From contig JAGNIV010000002.1 in NCBI GenBank assembly GCA_018001015.1, forward strand, positions 124,001-188,000: a stretch of DNA of 64,000 nt. Reading direction: 5' to 3'. Positions 31,611 to 40,499 of this stretch are shown here, piece after piece. Made by a program: the position numbers and the translations under genes. Each line of letters begins with the position of its first letter. Positions within the stretch are counted from its first letter, which is position 1. The notes below the pieces were generated by a model. The model saw nothing but the letters and a program-made list of their open reading frames with translations, made no database searches and was not told the origin of the DNA. The stretch is from Phenylobacterium sp. Lineage in GTDB: Bacteria > Pseudomonadota > Alphaproteobacteria > Caulobacterales > Caulobacteraceae.

Positions 31611-33754
31611 TTGGGGATTGGCCGCATCCCGCCCGACGCCTGGGTCGGGACCGCGTTCTGGGCCTCGATCGGGCCGGAGGGCACGTATCCCGCGCCGTAG
31701 CCGCCACGCTTGAGATCCGCCGAGAGCGTGATGGGCGCCGTGCCGCCGTTCAGCCGGGCGCGGTAGACTTGCATGCCCTCCATCACGCGCATGACGTAGT
31801 TGCGAGTCTCGGAGAACGGGATGCACTCGACGAAATCGATCGGGTCGGTGGCCGCCCCGCGCGGGTCGCCACAGAACGCGGTCCAGCTGGCGGGGCGTCC
31901 GGGACCCGCGTTATAGGCCGCGATGGCCATCGGGTAGGAGCCGGAGAAGTTGCCCACCATTTGGCCCAGATAGGTGGAGCCGAGGCGCATATTGTAGTCC
32001 GGGTCGTCCAGCATGCCCGGCGAGTAGCCCGTGCCCATGCCCCGGGCGACCACCGAGGCGGTGGCCGGCATCAGCTGCATCATGCCGCGCGCGCCGGCGC
32101 CCGAGCGGATCAGCGGGTCGAAGCCGCTTTCCTGGCGGGTGATGCCGAGGACCAGGGCCGGCTCCGGCGCCATGGCGAGGTTGGGGGTGGGGCGCACCGG
32201 GTAGCCGCGCTCGGGCAGGATGAAGCCGCGCTGGGCGGCGGCGCGGACCACCTTCATGGCGGTGTCGATGTCGCCATAGCCGCGCACCATGTCCACCAGC
32301 AGCGCCTCCTCCTCGGCGGTGGGCAGGACGTCGTCCAGGGTCAGGACGAAGGTCTTGAACAGGTCCTTATTGCCGATCTCGTAAAGCATCCGGGCGGCGC
32401 GCACGGCGTCGCGGCCCTCGAAGCGGTTGCGGTCGGCCTGGGTGATAGTGGGGTCTCGGCCCAGGTTCAGCCTGTGGGCGCCGACCTTTTCGCCGGCCAA
32501 CTGGCCATAGAAGGTCGTGTTGTGCTTGGCCGCCGCGCCATAGAAGCCCTGGGCGCGATCCTGCTGGCCGGCGGCCTCCGCCGCCCGGCCACGCCAGTAG
32601 AGGGCCCGGGCCCGGGTGATGGGGGAAGAGCCGATCTTCTCGATGGCCGCGAAGTGGCGGTCGGCGTCCTCCGGACGCTTCAGGCGGGTCAGGGCGACCC
32701 AGCCCGCGTAGAACTCCGCCTCGGCGGCGTCGGCGCCCTCGGTCAGGCCGGTATTGGCGGCGGCCAGATAGGCGCCTTGGGAGTCGCCGTTGCGCAGCGA
32801 GCTGATCACCAGCTGGTAGCGCTCGTCCCAGATGCGGGCGCCCATCTCGGGGAAGGCGATGTCGGTGGGGAAGCTGCGCACCAGCCCCAGCGACACCTGG
32901 TCCATGCCGCGGCGGCGCATATAGGCCGCGCGCTCGAAGGCCAGGCCCGACGAATTGGAAACGCTGGCCGGCAGGTTGTTCACCAGGGCGTTGGCGCCGG
33001 CCGAGTTCTGCCGCAGGGCCATCCGGGCCTGGGCAAGCTGGGCCTGGGCGGCGGGCAGCAGCGCGATCATGTCCCGGGCGGCCGGGCCCTGGCTGCCGAA
33101 CAGGATGACGTCGGCGCGGCGGACGTGGTCGTCCTGGGTCAGGACGTCGCCGAACCGGGCCAGCATCGCGCGTTGCGGATCAGCCTCGAACAGCTTGTTG
33201 CGCCAGGTGTTGCGAATCAGCGTGGCGGCTTCCCTGTCGCGCCCCGTGGCGCGATAGGCTGAGGCCAGGGCCATGGCGCCCTCGGCGGTCACCGGATCGG
33301 CGCCGCCGAACCAGTCGATGGTCCGCTGCGGGCCCAGCCCCCCGGTCTCCAGCAGCTTTTCGGCGGCCACCTGGCGGCGTGAAGCCCGAGGCCAGCCGGC
33401 CAGGTCGCGGCGCGCCTGGTCGATCTCGAAGAAGCTCAGCGCGTCGGCATTGGCGTCCGCCATCGCCCAGATGGCGATCTTCTTGGCGATCGGATCATTC
33501 AGCATGGCGATGGCGGTGCGGGCGCCGGTGACGTCGGCGCGCTTGGCCGAATCCAGGGCGCTGCGCAGGGCCGCGCCGTCTGCGTCTGACAATCCGCGCC
33601 GGTAGACGATGGGCTGGGTCTGGGTCAGCTCGATCGGCGGCGGAGGCCCTTCATAGGGCGCGGGGCCTTGCGTCGGCTGTTGCGCCTCGGCCACGCCGGT
33701 CAGCAGAACAGCGGCGGCTGCGGTGAAGAGTGCCTTGCGGGCCTTGGACGCCAA
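31607..33754 (-). CDS. Soluble lytic murein transglycosylase (Slt70-like)
   Basis: A 715-residue periplasmic enzyme that cuts peptidoglycan glycan strands to 1,6-anhydro ends. A signal peptide (ASKARKALFTAAAAVLLTG to VAEA), a Pro-rich linker, a long alpha-helical superhelix (about 60-530) and a C-terminal SLT domain: VLGITRQESGFDPLIRSG with catalytic Glu (about residue 540), GARGMMQLMPATA, YNMRLGSTYLGQM and AIAAYNAGPGRP. The family call is firm. The start codon is TTG at 33754; GGAG lies 9 nt upstream and no ATG or GTG is available before the signal peptide. It is divergent from dapA across 128 bp. Confidence 0.92.
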   Translation of the reverse strand: MASKARKALFTAAAAVLLTGVAEAQQPTQGPAPYEGPPPPIELTQTQPIVYRRGLSDADGAALRSALDSAKRADVTGARTAIAMLNDPIAKKIAIWAMADANADALSFFEIDQARRDLAGWPRASRRQVAAEKLLETGGLGPQRTIDWFGGADPVTAEGAMALASAYRATGRDREAATLIRNTWRNKLFEADPQRAMLARFGDVLTQDDHVRRADVILFGSQGPAARDMIALLPAAQAQLAQARMALRQNSAGANALVNNLPASVSNSSGLAFERAAYMRRRGMDQVSLGLVRSFPTDIAFPEMGARIWDERYQLVISSLRNGDSQGAYLAAANTGLTEGADAAEAEFYAGWVALTRLKRPEDADRHFAAIEKIGSSPITRARALYWRGRAAEAAGQQDRAQGFYGAAAKHNTTFYGQLAGEKVGAHRLNLGRDPTITQADRNRFEGRDAVRAARMLYEIGNKDLFKTFVLTLDDVLPTAEEEALLVDMVRGYGDIDTAMKVVRAAAQRGFILPERGYPVRPTPNLAMAPEPALVLGITRQESGFDPLIRSGAGARGMMQLMPATASVVARGMGTGYSPGMLDDPDYNMRLGSTYLGQMVGNFSGSYPMAIAAYNAGPGRPASWTAFCGDPRGAATDPIDFVECIPFSETRNYVMRVMEGMQVYRARLNGGTAPITLSADLKRGGYGAGYVPSGPIEAQNAVPTQASGGMRPIPN

Positions 33755-33882
33755 AACGAATATCTCCGATCGAACGAATAACGGAACAAGTCTGGTTGCG
33801 GCTTAGGGGCTGCCCGCCATATTGTCCGGCCAAATCTTGAGGCCGCAACAATTGGCCTGGCTTTCACGGCTTTTTGCAGACC

Positions 33883-34767
33883 ATGTCCGAACCTTTGTTC
33901 AAGGGCGTCATGCCGGCCCTCGTGACGCCGTTTCGCGACGGCGCGATTGATGAGCAGGCGTTTATCGCCCTTGTCGAACGCCAGATCGCGGGCGGTGTCC
34001 ACGGCTTGGTGCCCGTCGGCACCACAGGCGAAACCGCCACGCTCAGCCACGACGAACACCGTCGGGTTGTGGAGTTATGCGTCGCCACTGCGGCGGGACG
34101 CGTGCCGATTATCGCCGGCGCGGGCTCCAACTCGACGGCCGAGGCCATCGAATTGGTGCGCCACGCCAAGACCGTCGGCGCCGACGCGGCCCTGGTGGTG
34201 ACTCCCTATTATAACCGTCCGAGCCAGGAGGGCCTCTACGCCCACTATGCGGCGATCAACGAGGCCGTGCAGCTTCCGGTCCTGGTCTACAACGTGCCGG
34301 GCCGCACCAGCATCGACATCGCCGACGCCACCCTCGGACGGCTCTCCAAGCTGCCCAACATCGTCGGCGTCAAGGACGCCACCGGCGACATGACCCGGGC
34401 CACCATGCAGCGCCTGCTTTGCGGTCCCGACTGGGTGATGCTGTCGGGCGACGATCCCACGGCGCTTGGCTACATGGCCCATGGCGGCCACGGCTGCATC
34501 TCGGTGACCTCCAACGTGGCGCCCGATCTCTGCGCCGCCTTCTACAACGCCGCCCTGGGCGAAGACTGGAAGACCGCGCTCTACTGGCAGGATCGCCTGC
34601 TGCTGCTGCACAAGTCGCTGTTCGCCGACGCCTCGCCGGCGCCCACCAAGTTCGCCCTGGCGCACCTTGGCCTCTGCCGGGAAGACGTCCGCCTGCCGAT
34701 CACCGCCTGCTCTGAAACGGCGCGGCACGAGGTCCTCGCCGCGTTGCGGGAAACCGGCCTGATCTGA
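33883..34767 (+). CDS. dapA: 4-hydroxy-tetrahydrodipicolinate synthase
   Basis: A 294-residue TIM-barrel aldolase that condenses pyruvate with aspartate semialdehyde, first committed step to lysine and meso-diaminopimelate. Signatures are [46 protein letters not shown] (catalytic Tyr), [11 protein letters not shown] and the Schiff-base Lys in [10 protein letters not shown]. The ATG at 33883 gives the usual N-terminus; an in-frame TTG three codons upstream is less likely. Its stop shares a base with the smpB start (TGATG), the same dapA-smpB pairing seen in other alphaproteobacteria. Confidence 0.96.
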   Translation: MSEPLFKGVMPALVTPFRDGAIDEQAFIALVERQIAGGVHGLVPVGTTGETATLSHDEHRRVVELCVATAAGRVPIIAGAGSNSTAEAIELVRHAKTVGADAALVVTPYYNRPSQEGLYAHYAAINEAVQLPVLVYNVPGRTSIDIADATLGRLSKLPNIVGVKDATGDMTRATMQRLLCGPDWVMLSGDDPTALGYMAHGGHGCISVTSNVAPDLCAAFYNAALGEDWKTALYWQDRLLLLHKSLFADASPAPTKFALAHLGLCREDVRLPITACSETARHEVLAALRETGLI

Positions 34768-35222
34768 TGGCCGGCAAGCTGATCGCCGAAAACCGCCGCG
34801 CGCGGTACGACTACTTCCTGGAGGAGACCTTCGAGGCGGGCCTCATGCTGACCGGCACCGAGGTGAAGTCCCTGCGGGTCGGGCGCGCCAACATCGCGGA
34901 GTCCTACGCCTCCGTCGAAGGCCGAGAGATCGTGCTGATCAACGCCGATATCCCGCCCTACGGCCAGGCCAACCGCTTTAATCACGAGCCGCGCCGGCAC
35001 CGGAAGCTGCTGCTGCACAAGAAGCAGATCGAGAAGCTGATCGGCGCCGTGCAGCGGGAAGGCCGCACCCTCATTCCGATGAAGCTCTATTGGAACGACA
35101 AGGGCATCGCCAAGCTCGAGATCGCGCTCGCCAAGGGTAAGCAGAACCACGACAAGCGCCAGGCCACCGCCGACCGCGACTGGCAGCGCGATAAGGCCCG
35201 CCTGTTGCGCGACCGAGGCTGA
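34767..35222 (+). CDS. smpB: SsrA-binding protein SmpB
   Basis: A 151-residue basic protein that binds tmRNA and brings it to stalled ribosomes in trans-translation. Typical stretches are [52 protein letters not shown] and a Lys/Arg-rich C-terminal tail ([18 protein letters not shown]) that contacts the decoding centre. In Caulobacter SmpB and tmRNA are cell-cycle regulated. The ATG shares one base with the dapA stop, and the stop shares one base with the next gene. The tmRNA gene itself was not found in this window. Confidence 0.97.
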   Translation: MAGKLIAENRRARYDYFLEETFEAGLMLTGTEVKSLRVGRANIAESYASVEGREIVLINADIPPYGQANRFNHEPRRHRKLLLHKKQIEKLIGAVQREGRTLIPMKLYWNDKGIAKLEIALAKGKQNHDKRQATADRDWQRDKARLLRDRG

Positions 35223-35971
35223 TGACGCACGCAGCGCAAGTCGAGGCCATCGAGCGGGCGACCCTCGCGGCCGTCGCGCCGGAGGAAGTTCTTGAAATCG
35301 AAGGCTGGCTGATCGGCCTCGATCCGGGCTCCATTCGCCGCGCGGCCAGCGCCGTGCCCCTGCGCCACGACCTGCCGGCCGACCCAATGGTTCTCGATCG
35401 CATCGAGGCGGCCTATGCGGCGCGCGGCCTGAGGCCGGCTTTCCGCATCGCCGACGGCCCGGGCCTTGACGCCGTCCGCACCGAACTTGCCCGTCGCGGT
35501 TACGGCTTCGAGCAGCCGACCCTGGTCAAGACCTCCGCCACCGGCGCCATCGCCGCCGTCACCGATCGCCCGCCCGCCGAGATCGCCGAACGTCCCGACG
35601 ACGCCTGGGCCGCGGTCTTCCTGGGCGAGGGGTTCGATCCCGTCGATGGCGCCTATCGGGTCCTGGCGCTGAGCCGGTCGCCCGGCGCGCGGTTCGGCAT
35701 GGTCCGGGATGGGGACCGGACTGTCGCCGTCGGATGCGGATCCTTCGGCTACGGCTGGGTCAGCTTCCACGGCATGCGCACAGACCTCAGCCGTCGCGGA
35801 GAGGGCCTGGCCGGCCGCGTGTTGGCGGGGCTGGCGGGGGAGGCGCTCGCTCGCGGCATCGACCGCGCCTTCCTGCAGGTGGAAGAAAAGAACACGCCGG
35901 CCCGCGCCCTCTACCGCCGCGCCGGCTTCGAACAGGCCTGGCGCTACTTCTACTGGAGCAAGCCCGCCTAG
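35222..35971 (+). CDS. GNAT-family N-acetyltransferase
   Basis: A 249-residue protein with a C-terminal GNAT domain. The acetyl-CoA binding motif A is RRGEGLAGRVLAGLAGEAL (about residues 195-213), followed by FLQVEEKNTPARALYRRAGF, the usual motif B pattern. The N-terminal 120 residues (ATLAAVAPEEVLEIEGWLI and on) form an extra domain of unknown role. It starts on the last base of the smpB stop (TGATG), so it is the third gene of a dapA-smpB-GNAT run. It overlaps the end of the convergent uracil-DNA glycosylase gene by 4 bp. The substrate is unknown. Confidence 0.85.
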   Translation: MTHAAQVEAIERATLAAVAPEEVLEIEGWLIGLDPGSIRRAASAVPLRHDLPADPMVLDRIEAAYAARGLRPAFRIADGPGLDAVRTELARRGYGFEQPTLVKTSATGAIAAVTDRPPAEIAERPDDAWAAVFLGEGFDPVDGAYRVLALSRSPGARFGMVRDGDRTVAVGCGSFGYGWVSFHGMRTDLSRRGEGLAGRVLAGLAGEALARGIDRAFLQVEEKNTPARALYRRAGFEQAWRYFYWSKPA

Positions 35972-36615
35972 CTCTCGATCAGTTCCCGTGCACGCCGGAA
36001 CACCGCCTCGAACATCTCGCCCGTCAGCCGCCCGGTGTTCGTGTTGAGCCGGGAGCAGTGGTAGCTGTTCAGGATCACATAGGGGCCGGCCTGAAACTCG
36101 GTTCCGTGCCCCGGAGGTCCGGCCGAAGCCTTCAGCCCGAGCGCCTTGAGCACATTGCGCCGCGAGACGTCGCCTAAGGTGACGATCACCTTCAGGCGGG
36201 GCAGGGCGGCCAGGCGCGCCGTCAGGAACGGGCGGCAGGTGTTCTCCTCGCGGGTCTCGGGCTTGTTCAGCGGCGGCGCGCAGCGGACCGCGTTGCTGAT
36301 CATGCAGTCCACCAGCTCCAGTCCGTCATCCGGGCGCGCCTGATAGACGCCCTTGGCGAACCCGGTCTTCAATAGCGTCTCGTACAGCATCACTCCGGCG
36401 CCATCGCCGGTGAAGGGGCGTCCGGTGCGGTTGGCGCCGGTGCGGCCGGGCGCCAGGCCCGCCACCAGCAGGCGCGCATTCTCATCGCCGAAGGAGGGGG
36501 CGGGGCCGTTCCACCAGTCGGGATGCTCGGCGCGATTGACCATCCGATAGGCCACCAGCCGCGGGCAGAGCGGGCAGTCCCGTGGCGGCTCGGCCACGGC
36601 GGTCGCGTGGGACAT
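35968..36615 (-). CDS. Uracil-DNA glycosylase, family 5 (UdgB-like)
   Basis: A 215-residue uracil-DNA glycosylase superfamily protein with an iron-sulfur cluster type N-terminus (CPLCPRLVAYR, plus Cys in DCMISNAVRCAPP and ENTCRPF). Motif A is VAGLAPGRTGANRTGRPF, lacking the usual catalytic Asp and Asn, as known for family 5 enzymes; motif B lies in LNSYHCSRLNTNTGRLT. It should remove uracil and other deaminated bases at the start of base excision repair. The ATG at 36615 shares a base with the stop of the NYN-domain gene upstream (TGATG), so the two are made together. Confidence 0.9.
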   Translation of the reverse strand: MSHATAVAEPPRDCPLCPRLVAYRMVNRAEHPDWWNGPAPSFGDENARLLVAGLAPGRTGANRTGRPFTGDGAGVMLYETLLKTGFAKGVYQARPDDGLELVDCMISNAVRCAPPLNKPETREENTCRPFLTARLAALPRLKVIVTLGDVSRRNVLKALGLKASAGPPGHGTEFQAGPYVILNSYHCSRLNTNTGRLTGEMFEAVFRRARELIES

Positions 36616-37196
36616 CAGGCCTCGGCGTCCGCTCCGGTGCGGCTTTCCTGGATGAAGCGCGGCAGGCGCGAGGGGCGGCCAATGATGTCGGCCAAGTCGG
36701 CCAGGTCGATGAAGTGGTCGGCCTGACGGCGCAGGTCGTCGCTGGCCATCGGTGGCTGGGACTTCACGGTGGAGACGACGGTCACCCGCGCGCCCTTGCG
36801 CTGCACGGCCTCCACCAGACAGCGGAAGTCGCCATCCCCGGAGAACAGCACCAGATGGTCAGCGTGACCGGCCATCTCCAGCATGTCGACAGCGATCTCG
36901 ACATCCATGTCGCCGCGCCAGCGCTTGCGTCCCTGGGCGTCGGTATATTCGCGGGCCGGCTTGGTCACCAGGCGGAAGCCGTTATAGTCCAGCCAGTCCA
37001 CCAGCGGACGAATCGGCGAATACTCCTGATCCTCGACCAGCGCGGTATAGTAGTAGGCGCGCACCAGGACGCCGCGCGTGCGGAACTCTTCCAGCAGCTT
37101 GCGATAGTCGATATCGAAGCCCAGCCCCTTGGCGGCTGAGTACAGGTTCGCACCGTCAATGAAGAGCGCCAGCCTGTCCGTGGGGTAAAATGTCAT
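36615..37196 (-). CDS. NYN-domain protein (LabA/DUF88-like putative RNase)
   Basis: A 193-residue protein of the NYN (PIN-like) family. Key acidic residues of the predicted metal-dependent nuclease site are visible: RLALFIDGANLYSAAK near the N-terminus, KRWRGDMDVEIAVDMLEM, and HLVLFSGDGDFRCLVEAVQ. The fold is related to PIN-domain and Nedd4-BP1 RNases, so RNA cleavage is expected but the target is unknown. The ATG at 37196 lies on the minus strand only 7 bp across from the folK ATG on the plus strand, so the two start regions overlap and each promoter must lie inside the other gene. The next gene in its operon is a uracil-DNA glycosylase. Confidence 0.88.
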   Translation of the reverse strand: MTFYPTDRLALFIDGANLYSAAKGLGFDIDYRKLLEEFRTRGVLVRAYYYTALVEDQEYSPIRPLVDWLDYNGFRLVTKPAREYTDAQGRKRWRGDMDVEIAVDMLEMAGHADHLVLFSGDGDFRCLVEAVQRKGARVTVVSTVKSQPPMASDDLRRQADHFIDLADLADIIGRPSRLPRFIQESRTGADAEA

Positions 37197-37759
37197 CGGG
37201 ATCGGAAATCCATAAAGGGGGCGGGGGGCGCAGGGACCCGGACGGGGCCGTCTTGGTCGCGCTGGGCGGCAACATGGCCGGCGACTATGGTTCGTCCGAA
37301 GCTCTTCTTGAGGCGGCGCTCGCTCGTTTCGCCCAGGCGGGATTGCCTGTGGTCGCCCGGTCGTCCTGGTGGAGCTCTGCCGCCTGGCCGGACCCGACCG
37401 CCAACGAGTATCGCAACGGCGTCGCGGTTGTCGAGACGAAGCTGACGCCCCTGGAAGCTCTGCATACCCTTTTTTCAATCGAGGCGGAGTTTGGTCGCGT
37501 GCGGAGCGAGAAAAACGCAGCCCGGACCCTCGACTTGGATCTGATCGCTTTCGGGCGCGCGGTTCTGGCGACGGACCACTTGATCCTGCCCCATCCCCGC
37601 GCCCACGAGCGGTTGTTCGTCATGGGACCGCTCGCCGAAATCGCGCCGGAATGGCGTCATCCGACCCTGGGAACGACCGCCCGGCGGCTGGCGGCGAGCG
37701 CCTCCGTGGGGCTCGACGCCCGTCCCGTCTCGAAAAAGCCGCGCCGCGAGCCGATCTGA
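37190..37759 (+). CDS. folK: 2-amino-4-hydroxy-6-hydroxymethyldihydropteridine pyrophosphokinase
   Basis: A 189-residue HPPK of folate synthesis, which transfers pyrophosphate from ATP to the pterin alcohol. The signature strands are clear: [44 protein letters not shown] (metal-binding Asp pair) and [18 protein letters not shown]. The ATG at 37190 is preceded by GGGG and gives a short Gly-rich leader; no later ATG or GTG precedes the core. folB and folP are not adjacent. The start region overlaps that of the divergent NYN gene. A weak hairpin (37770-37785) follows its stop. Confidence 0.93.
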   Translation: MSSGSEIHKGGGGRRDPDGAVLVALGGNMAGDYGSSEALLEAALARFAQAGLPVVARSSWWSSAAWPDPTANEYRNGVAVVETKLTPLEALHTLFSIEAEFGRVRSEKNAARTLDLDLIAFGRAVLATDHLILPHPRAHERLFVMGPLAEIAPEWRHPTLGTTARRLAASASVGLDARPVSKKPRREPI

Positions 37760-37773
37760 CGCGCCATGCGGCG

Positions 37774-37801
37774 TTGCACAACGCCGTCAAACCCTCTATT
37801 T
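37774..37801 (+). promoter_or_regulatory. Promoter candidate for rpoZ
   Basis: TTGCACA (37774-37780), a 13-nt gap and CTCTATTT (37794-37801) could be a -35/-10 pair about 32 bp before the rpoZ start. The -35 overlaps a 6-bp hairpin (37770-37785) that may end folK transcription. The match to known Caulobacter promoters is only partial. Confidence 0.35.
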
Positions 37802-37832
37802 TGTTCGGTTCTACCCCCGACTTGAGGATTCC

Positions 37833-38192
37833 ATGGCCCGCGTCACCGTCGAAGATTGCATCGAACGAGTTCCGAACCGCTTCAGCCTCGTGCTGCTGGC
37901 GGCCCACCGGGCCCGCGCCATTTCGGCCGGCTCGGCCATTCTGGTCGATCGCGACAACGACAAGAACCCCGTCGTCTCCCTGCGCGAAATCGCCGATGAC
38001 GTGGTGGACGCCGAGGAGCTGCGCGAAACCCTGATCGGCACCCTGCAGCGCGTCGATGAGCGCTCGGAAGCCGAGGAAGAGGCCGAGACCCTCGCCCTGC
38101 TGGCCGATCCGACCCACATGCAGATGAGCGAACTGGAACTGGTCCGCGCGCTGCAGAGCGACCGTGACGGCGGCCAGGAGGAGCGGTACTGA
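37833..38192 (+). CDS. rpoZ: RNA polymerase omega subunit
   Basis: A 119-residue protein matching omega, which helps assemble RNA polymerase by binding beta-prime. The N-terminus [19 protein letters not shown] and [17 protein letters not shown] are the standard core, including the helix that clamps beta-prime; [13 protein letters not shown] follows, then an acidic C-terminal tail found in alphaproteobacteria ([15 protein letters not shown]). GAGG stands 5 nt before the ATG. As in E. coli and Caulobacter it precedes the spoT gene, a pairing relevant to ppGpp, which binds near omega. Confidence 0.97.
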   Translation: MARVTVEDCIERVPNRFSLVLLAAHRARAISAGSAILVDRDNDKNPVVSLREIADDVVDAEELRETLIGTLQRVDERSEAEEEAETLALLADPTHMQMSELELVRALQSDRDGGQEERY

Positions 38193-38287
38193 GCCCGGAA
38201 GGCTCAGAACCCCTCACGCTTACGGCGGCGCCTGAACCCGTCGCCGACCAGAAGATTGCGCCGCCGAGTCCGTCTCGGCCCCCGCGC

Positions 38288-40456
38288 ATGCTCCGCCAGT
38301 ATGAGCTGATCGAGAAGGTCCGCTCCTACGACCCGACCGCCGACGAGGCGATCCTGAACCGTGCCTATGTCTACGCCATGCGCATGCATGGCTCGCAGAA
38401 GCGCGCCTCCGGCGATCCCTATTTCGCCCACCCCATCGAGGTGGCGGGCATCCTCACCGACTATCGGCTGGACACCGCGACCATCGTCACGGCCCTGCTG
38501 CACGACGTGATCGAGGATACCCCGGTCAGCGCCCAGGACATCACCGACCTGTTCGGGGGCGAGATCAGCGAGCTGGTGGAGGGCGTCACCAAGCTCACCA
38601 AGCTGGAGCTCAACAGCGAGCACACCAAGCAGGCTGAGAACCTGCGCAAGTTTATCCTGGCCATCTCCAAGGACGTCCGCGTCCTGATGGTCAAGCTGGC
38701 CGACCGTCTGCACAACATGCGGACGCTGCACTACATCAAGAGCCCGGCCAAGCGCGAGCGGATCGCCCGCGAGACCCTGGACATCTACGCCCCGCTCGCC
38801 CGCTCCATCGGCTGCCATCGCATCTGTTCGGAGCTGGAGGAGCTGGCCTTCGAGCACCTGAACCCCGTGGCCCGCGACGCCATCGGCCGCCGCCTGGAGG
38901 CGCTGCGTATCGAGCAGGGCGGGGCGGTCGCCGTGGTCTCGGCCGAGATCGCCGCCAAGCTGGACGCCCGAGGCCTCTCGGCGCGGGTGTTCGGCCGCGA
39001 GAAGAACCCCTATTCGATCTGGCGCAAGCTGCAGCGCAAGTCGATCGGCTTCTCTCAGCTCTCCGACATCTACGCCTTCCGCGTGATCGTGGATTCGGAG
39101 GAGGACTGCTACCGCGCGCTCGGCGTCATCCACCGCGCCTGGCCCAGCGTGCCAGAGCGGTTCAAGGACTTCATCTCCACGCCCAAGCGCAACAACTACC
39201 GCTCCATACACTCCACAGTGGTCGGTCCGCGTGGGATGCGCATCGAGATGCAGATCCGCACCGAGGCCATGGACCGGGTGGCCGAGGAGGGCGTGGCCGC
39301 CCACTGGCGCTACAAGGACAAGTCCTACGGGTTTGACGCCGAGGCCCAGGCCGACGCCGGGGGCCGCGACCCGCTGCTGAACCTGCGCCATCTGGTGCAG
39401 GTGCTCGAGCATGGCGGCGACGTCGAGGAGCTGGTGGAGCACGCCAAGCTCGAGATGTATCTCGACCAGGCCTTCGTCTTCACTCCCAAGGGCAAGCTGG
39501 TCAGCCTGCCGCGCGGCGCCATGCCGCTCGACTTCGCCTATGCGGTCCACACCGACGTGGGCGACACCTGCATTGGGGTGAAGATCAACGGCGAACTCAA
39601 GCCCTTACGGACGACTCTTCAGAACGGGGATGTGGTCGAGGTGATCCGTGGCGCCAAGCCGGTGGTGCCCCCCGACTGGCGTTCGCTGACGGTCACGGGC
39701 CGCGCCCGCTCCGCCATTCGCCGCCATATCCGCCAGACGGAGAAGGAGGAGTTCACCCGGCTTGGCCGCGCCACAGTGGACCAGACCTTCGAGCGCGCCG
39801 GCAAGGCCCGCAAGGACGTGGCCCTGAAGCCTGCCCTGGAACGCTTCGCCGTCGCCAGCGAGGACGACCTGTTCGAGATCGTCGGCCGTGGCCGCATCTC
39901 GCCGACCCAGGTGCTCGACGTGATCTTCCCCGGCCTCAAGGCCTCCGACCGCGAGGCGGCCACCGCCGTGCGCCGGATCGAGGGCGGCAAGGCCGCGCGC
40001 CTCTACGTGCGCGGCGGCGGTCTGACCCCCGGGGTCTCCCTCCACCTCGGCCAGTGCTGCACCCCGGTGCCCGGCGACCGCATTGTCGGCATCATCGAAC
40101 CGGATGGCGGCGGCCTGACCGTCCACACCATCGATTGCGCCAAACTGGCGGAGTACGAAGACAAGGAAGAGCTCTGGCGCGACCTGCAATGGACGCCGGA
40201 AGCTGAGCGGAACACCGTCACCCTCTCACGCCTGACCGCCACCATCCGCAATGCGCCAGGCGTCCTGGGCCAGGCCTGCACGGTGATCGGCGAGGCCGGC
40301 GGCAACATCGTCAACCTGCGCATGCACCGCCGCCATGCCGACTTCTTCGACGTCGACTTCGACGTCGAGGTGAAGGACGCCCGCCACCTCACCCACATCG
40401 GCGCCGCCCTACGCGCCAACCCCGCCGTCGAGACGGTGGAGCGCGGGAAGGGCTAA
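38288..40456 (+). CDS. spoT: Bifunctional (p)ppGpp synthetase/hydrolase (RSH)
   Basis: A 722-residue Rel/Spo homolog that makes and degrades (p)ppGpp. The HD hydrolase domain has PYFAHPIEVAGIL, TALLHDVIEDTP and VKLADRLHNMRTL; the synthetase has RVFGREKNPYSIWRKLQRK, YAFRVIVDSEEDCYRALG and NNYRSIHSTVVGPRG; then TGS (FVFTPKGKLVSLPRGAM) and a C-terminal ACT domain (TIRNAPGVLGQACTVIGE). Both active sites look intact. The ATG at 38288 starts the usual core but has no Shine-Dalgarno signal. A CTG at 38189, overlapping the rpoZ stop as CTGA with AGGAGG 7 nt upstream, is an alternative start that would add 33 residues. Alphaproteobacteria normally have this single long RSH. Confidence 0.95.
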   Translation: MLRQYELIEKVRSYDPTADEAILNRAYVYAMRMHGSQKRASGDPYFAHPIEVAGILTDYRLDTATIVTALLHDVIEDTPVSAQDITDLFGGEISELVEGVTKLTKLELNSEHTKQAENLRKFILAISKDVRVLMVKLADRLHNMRTLHYIKSPAKRERIARETLDIYAPLARSIGCHRICSELEELAFEHLNPVARDAIGRRLEALRIEQGGAVAVVSAEIAAKLDARGLSARVFGREKNPYSIWRKLQRKSIGFSQLSDIYAFRVIVDSEEDCYRALGVIHRAWPSVPERFKDFISTPKRNNYRSIHSTVVGPRGMRIEMQIRTEAMDRVAEEGVAAHWRYKDKSYGFDAEAQADAGGRDPLLNLRHLVQVLEHGGDVEELVEHAKLEMYLDQAFVFTPKGKLVSLPRGAMPLDFAYAVHTDVGDTCIGVKINGELKPLRTTLQNGDVVEVIRGAKPVVPPDWRSLTVTGRARSAIRRHIRQTEKEEFTRLGRATVDQTFERAGKARKDVALKPALERFAVASEDDLFEIVGRGRISPTQVLDVIFPGLKASDREAATAVRRIEGGKAARLYVRGGGLTPGVSLHLGQCCTPVPGDRIVGIIEPDGGGLTVHTIDCAKLAEYEDKEELWRDLQWTPEAERNTVTLSRLTATIRNAPGVLGQACTVIGEAGGNIVNLRMHRRHADFFDVDFDVEVKDARHLTHIGAALRANPAVETVERGKG

Positions 40457-40499
40457 ACCTCCGTCCCCGCCTGAGTCTTGGTCGAGGTCTGGAGAACCT

